Shown: piece by piece, positions 56,053-64,000 of the stretch
Numbering within the stretch: position 1 is the first letter of the stretch
Layout of the letters: every line of letters starts with the position of its first letter
From: Smallanthus sonchifolius
Taxonomy: Eukaryota; Streptophyta; Magnoliopsida; Asterales; Asteraceae
Direction of reading: 5' to 3'
Length of the DNA: 64,000 bases
Assembly (NCBI GenBank): GCA_023525975.1
Contig: CM042032.1
Span: forward strand, 17,800,001 to 17,864,000
Program-made: the position numbers and the translations under genes
The notes under the pieces: generated by a model
The model's input: the letters and a program-made list of their open reading frames with translations, nothing else
Told to the model about the DNA's origin: nothing
Databases searched by the model: none

Positions 56053-56438
56053 TCATTTTGAAATCAAATACAACACAAAAAACATCCAACTTAAACCTAA
56101 TAAAATCTTCAGCCTTTGAATTTGAGTTCCACTTGTTCTTGTCATGGCTCCATGCCTGTTGATGGATCTCAAGAGTCCTGGAATGATTTCTGCAGATCTT
56201 TGACACATGGGGGGATCAAACCAACCAACAAAACCACAATTTGATCCCTGTGTAGAAAAAATTAGATCAAAGTCATTACAAAAAAATAGTACAAAATACT
56301 TACACTTCTGGTGCAACAGTAAAATCTCCTTCCAGGATTTGAAGATGTCCATGAGGTACGAATCCCTATAGTTGAGCCACAAGAACATATCACCCTTTCA
56401 TTGTTTCGTATGTGATGAACTCTTTCAATATGCTTCAT
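56053..56438 (-). CDS. Small GRF-type zinc-finger protein with C-terminal membrane segment (2 exons, 109 aa)
   Basis: Exon 1 56438-56304 (ATG at 56438, 45 codons) and exon 2 56247-56053 (64 codons plus TGA), split in phase 0 by a 56-bp intron 56303-56248 with GTAAGT donor and TTTTTTCTACACAG acceptor. Joined, the exons show the GRF finger pattern: C-x-C near residue 18, SSNPGRRFYCC, then CGFVGWFDPPMC and IIPGLLRSIN. A hydrophobic end (LLGLSWMFFVLYLI) suggests a tail anchor. The family is common in plants, often of unknown role in nucleic-acid binding, and such domains also travel with transposons. The intron is shorter than most plant introns, and a MULE remnant lies 500 bp away, so this may be a captured or decaying copy. 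Confidence 0.6.
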
Positions 56439-58163
56439 CGTCTTTAATTTTGACTCCAGGTATTGATTCTTGAGTCTGTTGCGAATCCCTGTAGTTGAGC
56501 CACTTAGGGTTTTTTATTTTGGTAAAGTGATTTGGGTGAGAACGATGAAACCAGGGTTTTTGATTTTTAAGGGGTAGAGTGTAAAAATAAAATAACAAAA
56601 TTGCCCCTCACGTGAGGGGCACACTGATGGATCTAACAAGGTGGTGGAGTTGATTGAAACATTAATGAAAGATCATGTATGATTTTGACAAGATTTAAAC
56701 TATTGGACTGAAATGATTATTTTGAGCAAACCACTGGGACGAAAAAAGTAATTAACTCTAAAATCTGTATATATAAGTTTTTTTTGTATTATTCTAATTA
56801 TTTTAAATAAATTACACAAATGATCCTTCAACTATTAAATATTAAACATGTTAATAAGTTACATAATTAGTTTAAGTGTACTTTCGTCTTTTCACTGTAA
56901 CTTAACAGAATAAATGGATGGAGGTTAGTGAATTAGTTAAAACTGAGACAAATGGTGAAACTATTAGATGTTAATCCCAATTTTTAAACTATTGAACTAA
57001 AAGCGGTATTTAGACCAAACCACAGGAACTAAAACCGTAGTTTACTCAAGTTAAATTAATTTCTTTTTTTTAAGCAGCATTCAATGCAAGTAATAATTCC
57101 TTTTAAACATTTAATTTTTTTAACGCCATTAAATATTTAATAATAATAGTATATATTAATAATATTTATAATAATAATAACAATAATAATAATAATCTTA
57201 TTATCTAATTTTGAAATATATTTCAAAATTATAAGATTAAAATTTTATAAATTAAAAAAAAATATAATTTATAAATAAAGTTTTATATTTTTTTATTTTT
57301 TACCACAGCATGATTTTTTTTAAATTCCGAATATACCGTTGTGATGTGTTTATTTCTACTTATGTTCTCGAGCCGCCGTTTTATCTTTTGGTTATACGAA
57401 TACGCTACATGCTTATTTATCATTATGTTCCCAATCAGCCGTTTTATCTTTTGCTTATATTTTTTTTTGTTAACCTTTGGTTTTTATTCAACTGAATGTT
57501 TTTTCAAATGCTAAAAAATTAAAATGTTCAATTTTTTAAATATTTTTTTAATACCATTTCGACGTGTTTATTTATACATACGTTCCGGAGTCGTCGTTTT
57601 ATCTTTTGGTTATATGAACCCGTAATGTGTTTATTTATACCTATGTTCTCAAGCCGTCATTTTATTTTTTGGTTATACGAACCCGCCGCATCGAGAAAAA
57701 AACCCGCCACAACGCGTGAGGTTAATTCTAGTTGATATTATTCTCAGAATCATTATTGATTTACCAAGAGTTAATGTGCTTATATTGATACTATTCTCGA
57801 AATCATTAATATATACAGATACATATTAAAAGATAGCATCTTCGTATTAGTTTTTTTATCAACAATTAAATTACATTATTTCACTAAGGAGTCCAAGCAA
57901 ATTTATCTACACATGACACAGTATCTTCTTTTATCTTCTCTCTCTTTACTTATCATATGTTTTACAAGCAAACTTATATTTTATGGAACAATCTAAAGTT
58001 TATAAAACATGAGTTTTTATCCTAAAATCTCTAGAAAATGAAATTTCACATTTAGTTTTAAAAGGTCAATTCTACCATATATTATTTATGCTAAATGTTA
58101 CATACTTACGGCCAATACATCAATTATACATTGAACAATTAACTCATGCAAACTAAACTAAGC
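56439..58163. other. AT-rich intergenic sequence with diverged tandem repeats
   Basis: No gene seen. 56690-56760 and 56985-57055 share a diverged motif (AAACTATTG followed by AAACCAC). 57310-57700 holds about four diverged 60-75-bp units containing GTTTTATCTTTTGGTTATA. The stretch 57690-57735 ends CTAGT after GC-rich pairs, which faintly resembles a Helitron end. Confidence 0.5.
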
Positions 58164-58842
58164 TGTAGAACCAAAGACTGATTGTTACAAAATTATTCTA
58201 AGTACAAATGCTGCTGATAGGCTTATCAGCAGCATTCAGCACAAGTTGCTGCTGATAGGCTTATCAGCAGCGGTCATCCATGTTTGCTGCTGATAGGCTT
58301 ACCAGCAGCAACCTTCACTCTTTGCAGCTGATAGCTCTATTCACTGAAAACCAAACGCTGCAGCTAACTATCCAGGCCAAGCGTCTCTGACACCTTTCTG
58401 CAAAAGCAACTGACAGACTCAAAGCAGAAGGAACCGCTATGGTCAACCAATGACGGACAACAATACACTTCTCCAAGCATGCAAACAATCATGAATAAAG
58501 AAAACGTTTCAGTAAAGTTAACTAGATTAGCCTTTACGTGTAATGTAAATTAATAAACAAAGATCAACGGCTTGTGTTCGATCTGATCCTTAGAATCAAG
58601 GGTCTATCTTGATTCTAAGTTACTATAAATACTGAGTTGCCACTTCATTGTAAGTGTGCTTGTAGTGCTTGTCATACTTATTCATTGAGTTTTTCACTTG
58701 TAATCTTTGCATTCACAAAAGCTTAATACAACAGTGTTTATCAGTATTCTTTGTGTTTACTTGATTATAAATTGTGTAGTTGATTTTGTTTCCGCCAACC
58801 TCAACTAAGAACAGAACCATCTTGTATTCTCACGATCCAACA
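58164..58842 (+). repeat. 5' LTR of element E (679 bp)
   Basis: Starts TGTAGAACC, ends GATCCAACA. Contains three GCTGCTGATA/TATCAGCAGC hairpins with 4-nt loop (about 58211-58320), a 12-bp hairpin (58589-58600 with 58608-58619) and TATAAATA (58624-58631). Confidence 0.92.
58211..58631 (+). promoter_or_regulatory. Hairpins and TATA box of the E LTR
   Basis: Three tandem hairpins with arms GCTGCTGATA and TATCAGCAGC (the third with one changed base) lie 300 bp upstream of the TATA box, and the CTTAGAATCAAG hairpin 4 bp upstream of it. Confidence 0.6.
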
Positions 58843-58844
58843 AG

Positions 58845-58856
58845 TGGTATCAGAGC
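58845..58856 (+). other. Primer-binding site of element E
   Basis: TGGTATCAGAGC, 2 bp after the LTR. Confidence 0.92.
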
Positions 58857-58951
58857 TTTGGCTCAGATTAAACAAACTAACATTTGTCTAATCATCTCTG
58901 GTTCTATTCTAAACTCTCTCTTTGATCAAGTCACCCAAAATCAAAACAAAA

Positions 58952-61707
58952 ATGGCACAGAGCAATGGCTTTGAAGATATTGGCAGCATCAACCGACCAC
59001 CAAGGTTGGTATCTGGAGAAGACTATGACATGTGGAAAAATCGCATGGAAAGCTTCTTCTGTTACCAGGAATACGGAATGTGGAGATCCATCAAGGAGGG
59101 TCCATATATTCCCATGGTGGCCTCTGCTGATGGTGGAGGGCTACAAGTCCCGAAGGAAACCTCCAAGTACTCTGAAGAGGACATCAAGAAAATGGAGGTG
59201 GACTTCAAGGCACTAGGAGCCTTCCAAATGAAGTTTTTCACAACTTCAGAAGTTACAAAACTGCCAAGGAGCTCTGGGAGGCGCTGGAGAAGATGTTTGC
59301 TGGCTCTGAAGAAGTCAAAGAGAACAGAAGGAACATACTGAAGCAGCAGTATGAGAACTTAGTCTGGAGGGAAGGTGAGTCCTTAACTATTTTATATAAC
59401 ATATTTACCTATCTTGTAGGTGAACTGCAGTGCTCCAAGGTAAAGCTGGAGAATGAAGACATTCTCAAGAAGTTCATAAGATCTCTTCCTAGTTGTTGGA
59501 CATTATACACTGTGTCCATCAGAAGAACAGAGAATCTGAAGACTCTTCAGATGACTGAGCTCTTTGGCATGCTCAAAACCTATGAATTAGAAATGATTCA
59601 AGCTAAAGAAAGGAGCTCCAGTTATCAATCAGCTACCACTTCCTCCACTACCTCCTCAGCGCTTCACTCTGATCATTCTGGTCCTAGTGCAAGCAGCTAC
59701 TATCCTCCCATTGTTACTCACCCTCAGACCCCAACCACTTCACAATCTAACTCATCACCATTTCTTCTTGAGGCACCTCCTCAACAGCCAACCTCTACTG
59801 CTTTTGTCTCTGACAACTCAAGCAGCATGTACTTCATAAAAGAGGATCTGGAATGCTTTCATCCAGATGATCTTGAAGAAATGGATATTCAGCACTCATA
59901 TGCCATGCTCTCCCTCAGAGCAAAAAGGTTCTATTCTAGAACCGGAAGATCATTTCCAAGCAACAACTCAAACAGCAGAGTTGGGCTTGATAAAAGCAAG
60001 ATCCGTTGTTACAACTGTAACCAAATGGGTCACTTTGCTAGGGAGTGCAAGGCACCTAAAGCCAATCAGGGTGCCGTCCATCAAAGACAAGCCTACCAAA
60101 GTCAGCCCAGACAACAGCAGCAGCAACAAACTCCCCCAGCACAAACTGCAGCCTGTGCAAATGTTGGAACTGCAGAATTCGACTGGAGTTTTCAATATGA
60201 AGATGTTCCTGTCTCCAACCAAGCACTTATGGCAGACACTGCAGAGATACCACCTCAGGTATTTGAACATCTATGCTCTCAAGCCTGCATTGATAAAGTT
60301 TTAGGTTATAGAAAACATAACCAAAACCTTATAGATCAAAATGAAGAGTTTCTTCAAATGAAATCTGAGTTCAAAAAGGTTGAAATCACTTACAAAGAAA
60401 AAATTGAATGCCTTAAGAAAGAGATTTCATCTCTAAAACATGAACAAACCAATCTTGAAACTCAGATTGATGATCTATTAGTAAAACTTAAATCAACCAG
60501 AGATGATCTGGCAGAACAGAAAGTTCATGTTGAAAAATATGAATTTTCTTCTAAAAAGCTACAGAGACTTCTAGATATTCAAGTCCATGAAAAGGTAAAG
60601 CTTGGAGGACTTGGATATGGCAAGGAACAGTACAATACTGTTCCTCATCCAGCTGACTATGTTGCCATCTATGAACCAAGCTTCGATGTTGCAAAACTCG
60701 ACACTGCAAACAGAAATCTTGATCCTCCAATGGATGAACCCCTTGTTAAAGACTGCACTACCTCATCAGAATCTGAGTTAACCTTCTCAGACCATGATGA
60801 AACCAGTACAGCCTCATATGAAGCTGTTCTGAATAGAGTCCCAGTCCCTACTGTTCTCCCAGCTGTTCCAGCCCCTGTACCATTCAAACAGATCAGGATC
60901 AGCTATCCTCCAGGTGGAAGAAAGCTAAACATTGAAAAGGGACAGACATCAGGACCCACAAACTCCAAGCCTCAGTTCATGCCAAATTAGAAGAATCAGC
61001 AACAGGTTAGAAGAGTTACGACCAAGAAAACTCAGTTCAGAAACTCTTCTTCTCCACCAAGGAAGCAGCAGCCCAAAGTTCAGCAGTCCTGCATCATATG
61101 TGGGGAATCAAACCACTTTGCTGCAAAATGTCAGTTTAACCCCTTCAACCAGATCCTTCTTCAATCAGCGCATAAACAAAAGAAGGATCAGCATACTTTA
61201 GTTGATAGGCCATCTGCAGCCAGTAGAAGAGTTGAAACTGTTGAAAAACACAAGCAGCAGTAAAAGGCAAAGCCTTCAGCAGCCACCAAATCTGCTGCTG
61301 CTCAAACAAAGCAGTCAGCAGCAAAAACTAAATCTGCTGCTGCTCCAACTAAGCCTTCAGCAGCAAAAGCAAAATCTGCTGCTGAAAGACCAAGGCCATC
61401 AGCAGCAACATCTGCAGCTGATAAGCTGAAGCCATCAGCAGCAAAACCTGCCGCTGCTGACAAGCCAAAACCTCAAGCAGGAAAATCAGCTGCTGATAGA
61501 GCAAATTCATCAGCTGCCAAAGCCAAATCCGCAGCCGATAAAGAAAAGAGAACTAGAAAACCACTTCTTAAGCAATGGAAATCCAAAATCTCTACTCCTG
61601 TCAGCAAAATCATCATCGGTGCTGTTGAATGCACGCATGATGAATCAGAAAGTCCAAGAACTCTTTTCTTCAAAAAGGAGAGCTCTTGGACCACTCCCAC
61701 TAACTAA
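58952..61707 (+). pseudogene. Element E gag
   Basis: The chosen start is ATG 58952 (MAQSNGFED), after the leader; an upstream in-frame ATG at 58922 would add 10 residues. A small indel near 59235 shifts from frame 2 to frame 1, which then runs to 61707 with TAG at 60988-60990 and TAA at 61261-61263. Order: gag core (EDYDMWKNRMESF; EDILKKFIRSLPSCW), Ser/Pro/Thr-rich linker, CCHC knuckle CYNCNQMGHFAREC (about 60007), coiled coil (60330-60580), acidic part, second knuckle CIICGESNHFAAKC (about 61090), and an Ala-Ala-rich repeat tail (61261-61560). Natural stop TAA 61705-61707. Confidence 0.88.
61261..61560 (+). repeat. Ser-Ala-Ala repeat region in element E gag
   Basis: About twelve K-x-K-S-A-A type units, encoded by TCAGCAGC and GCTGCTGA-like words that also form the arms of the E LTR hairpins. 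Confidence 0.75.
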
Positions 61708-61718
61708 ATCTCTTTCAT

Positions 61719-62750
61719 GTGCAGGGACAGCCAGGTAACAAGAATAACACCTGGGTGGTAGATAGCGGCTGTTCCAGGCACATGACAGGCAACAGGTCCA
61801 TCCTCTCCAACTTCAGACATTTCAATGGAGGATATGTTGCCTTTGGGAGTGACTCAAAAGGTGGATCTATCACTGGACAAGGCACTGTGTCCAATGAGAG
61901 GATGAGCATTGAAAGAGTCTACTATGTTAAAGAACTTGACTTCAATCTCATGAGTGTTTCCCAAGTATGTGATCAAAAGCATTGGATGCTCTTCACTGAC
62001 AAAGAATGCTTTGTGTTAGCTCCTGGCCTATCTAAACCCCCGCCAGAGAAGATTCTCCTAACTGCTCAAAGAAAGGACAACTTATATGTGCTTGACATGA
62101 ATGAAGTCACTCCATCTGGTAGTGTTTCATGTTTTCTGTCAAAGGCATCAGTTGATGAATCCGCTCTCTGGCACAGGAGGTTAAGCCATGTTAACATCAA
62201 AACAATCAATAAATTAGTGAAAGACAATCTTGTCAGAGGGCTTCCTGACAAAGAATTCCAGCTAGACGATCACTGCATTGCCTGCTTGAAGGGAAAACAA
62301 CACAAGAGTTCCCATAAGCCCAAGACATTGAACACAAATGACACTCCTCTCCAGCTACTGCATATGGATCTCTTTGGTCCTACAAATGTCATGTCAATGG
62401 GCAAAAAGTCCTACTGTCTGGTGATCACTGATGACTTCTCCAGATTCTCTTGGGTATTCTTCCTAAGAACAAAAGATGAAACTGCTGAGATTCTCAAATC
62501 CTATATTCTCAGGGTAGAGAATCAAAGCAATCTGAAGGTAAAGATCATAAGGTGTGATCAGGGAACAGAGTTCAAAAATCACACTTTGAACAGTTTCTGT
62601 AAGAGCAAGGGCATTGAAAGGCAGTACAGTGCTCCAAGAACTCCTCAACAAAATGGGGTTGCTGAAAGAAGAAACAGGACTCTGATTGAATCAGCAAGAT
62701 CTATGCTGGCTGACTCAAAGCTGCCCTTACTTTCTGGGCAGAAGCAGTAA
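61719..62750 (+). pseudogene. Element E protease and integrase
   Basis: Pol frame open through the acceptor-like CAG (61722-61724). It shows protease VVDSGCSRHMTGN (about 61757), the pre-integrase region WHRRLSHVN with C-x2-C, and the integrase core (LHMDLFGP, VITDDFSRFSW, CDQGTEF, and the final Glu region PQQNGVAERRN). A one-base loss near 62730 ends the frame at 62750. It lies in the -1 frame relative to gag, as in element D. Confidence 0.92.
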
Positions 62751-64000
62751 GCACAGCTTGTTATGTGCAGAATAGAGTCCTTATTGTTAAGCCTCTCCAG
62801 AAAACTCCCTATGAACTCTGGCTCAAAAGAGTTCCCTACATTGGCTTCCTGAAGCCCTTTGGATGTCCATGTACCATCCTCATCACACATGGAGTTCTTC
62901 CTAAATTCGGTGCAAAGTCTGATGAAGGTTACTTTGTGGGTTACTCCTCTCAATCGAAGGCCTACCGAGTGTTCAATTCTAGGACTCGGATTGTGGAAGA
63001 ATCTGCTAATGTGGAATGCAGGGAACACGTTGTCTGTGAACAAGGCAAAGGTCCCAACTGGCTTTTTGATATAGACTCCTTCACCCAGATATTTGAGCCC
63101 CTCATATTCTCAAATATGGAGCCTCCTTCTTCAAACTCAACACCTTCAACCTCAACCTCTTCTTCTGACTACAGACTGGAGTTTCCCAGTCCCTACATCA
63201 GGATGAAAAGGCCATCCATTGATCCTCCATCAGTGGCAGAAGCTATTGAAGCCAGTGCAGGTGAAGCCGGTACATCCAACACCACAAGCAGCAATCTCTC
63301 TGACAATGAAATCCTAAATGAAGCCTCCTCAATTCATGTTGAAGAGGCCTCTGATGCTAATGCTGCTAACTATGTGGAACACAATGATCAGATCCTCCAA
63401 GCTCCTCTCCACACATCTGAAGACAATACTGATCTAAACCACAGTAATCTTGAAGAGGGAATACGGCTGGATGTGATACCTGCACAGAGAATAAACAAAG
63501 AGCATCCTCTGGAAAACATCATTGGCCAAGTCCACACAGGCATCCAGACAAGAAGTAAATCTCATGAAGCCAACATTTGTTTGTTCTCTTGCTTTCTATC
63601 ACAGGTGGAACCCAAAAGGATTGATGAAGCTCTCAAGCACAACAGTTGGATTGAAGCAATGCAGGAAGAATTGTTGCAATTCAAAAGACAAGATGTTTGG
63701 AAGCTTGTTGATCTTCCACCTGGTCAAACAACCATTGGAACAAGATGGGTCTTCAGAAACAAGCAAGATGAGAGGGGCATCGTAGTCAAGAACAAAGCCA
63801 GACTGATAGCTCAAGGTTACACTCAAGAAGAAGCCATTGACTATGATGAAGTTTTTGCTCCTGTTGCCCGTCTGGAAGCCATTAGAATTTTTCTGGCTTA
63901 TGCAGCATCCAAAAACTTTATGGTCTATCAAATGGATGTGAAGAGTGCCTTTCTGTATGGCATGATTGATGAAGAGGTCTATGTCAAACAGCCTCCAGGC
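62732..64000 (+). pseudogene. Element E integrase C-terminus and reverse transcriptase start (continues beyond window)
   Basis: A 423-codon frame with no stop to the window end, picking up straight after the frameshift near 62730. It carries the integrase C-terminal domain (FGCPCTIL, GYFVGYSSQSKAYRVFN), a Ser/Thr/Asn-rich linker (63110-63480), and the Copia RT start (EAMQEELLQFKR, TRWVFRNK, KARLIAQGYTQEE, FAPVARLEAIR, MDVKSAFLYG). The YVDD motif would lie just past 64000. Apart from the frameshift this pol part looks intact. Confidence 0.9.

Larger units (their letters stand above)
58164..64000 (+). mobile_element. Copia retrotransposon E, 5' part (same family as element A), cut by window end
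   Basis: 5' LTR, PBS, gag, protease, integrase and the first part of RT in Copia order. LTR similarity ties it to element A at the window start. Two or three frameshifts and two stops are present, but codons are better kept than in D. The RT catalytic motif, RNase H, accessory ORF and 3' LTR lie beyond 64000. Confidence 0.92.

Overview
The window is eukaryotic plant DNA and reads as a pericentromeric-type or intergenic block of nested retrotransposons. It holds no bacterial-type operons, no rRNA or tRNA genes and only one plausible host-type gene, a 109-aa GRF zinc-finger gene with one intron. The Copia elements carry a large extra ORF downstream of pol. From memory, this resembles the accessory ORFs of SIRE-type Copia elements that are abundant in Asteraceae, so a composite such as a Tanacetum, Artemisia, Helianthus or Lactuca relative is my best guess. 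That assignment is inference.

Layout from left to right. (A) 1-3964: 3' end of a Copia element, a decayed accessory ORF plus its 3' LTR. (Family 3) 3965-5307, 13851-14739, 17136-17246 and 23940-24242 are slices of one long LTR-like sequence that ends in a clean LTR end and primer-binding site. It has been split by a chromodomain Ty3/Gypsy element (Tekay-like, 5308-13845, target-site duplication CTAAG), a 2.4-kb solo LTR (family 2, 14740-17130, duplication GATTG) and a non-autonomous Athila/Tat-like element (17247-23934, duplication CTCAC). (D) 24995-38217: a minus-strand SIRE-like Copia element with gag, pol and a 3' accessory ORF, all broken by frameshifts; its 5' LTR is cut off at the junction with B. 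(B) 38218-39667: accessory-ORF end plus 3' LTR of another SIRE-like element. (F) 39668-41264: a Copia RT/RNase H remnant with a perfect 411-bp tandem duplication. (C) 41265-46746: a gag-only, non-autonomous SIRE-like element inserted in F, with duplication GCTAG. Next comes a very decayed family-2 Gypsy interior and its 3' LTR (46873-52363), followed by the same family-3 LTR end seen at the left. Then 53656-58163 holds AT-rich non-coding sequence, a MULE transposase remnant, the GRF gene and diverged tandem repeats. (E) 58164-64000: the 5' part of a Copia element of the same family as A, with gag and pol running off the window end.

Most genes here serve element replication. Gag makes the particle, protease-integrase-RT-RNase H make and insert cDNA, and LTRs supply promoter and terminator. 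Every coding copy seen carries at least one frameshift or stop; E is the least damaged.

The signal not explained by ordinary annotation is a set of short, iterated inverted repeats. Each LTR family carries its own version, usually just upstream of the TATA box, and several families repeat it in the leader or elsewhere internally. Within and between families the stems change in compensated pairs while arm length and loop size stay fixed. Further points are a conserved splice-acceptor-like site just after the gag stop codon in three Copia families, a strong acceptor in front of the accessory ORF, a conserved roughly 1-kb non-coding block after pol, and duplicated W-x-Y modules at the end of the accessory ORFs.
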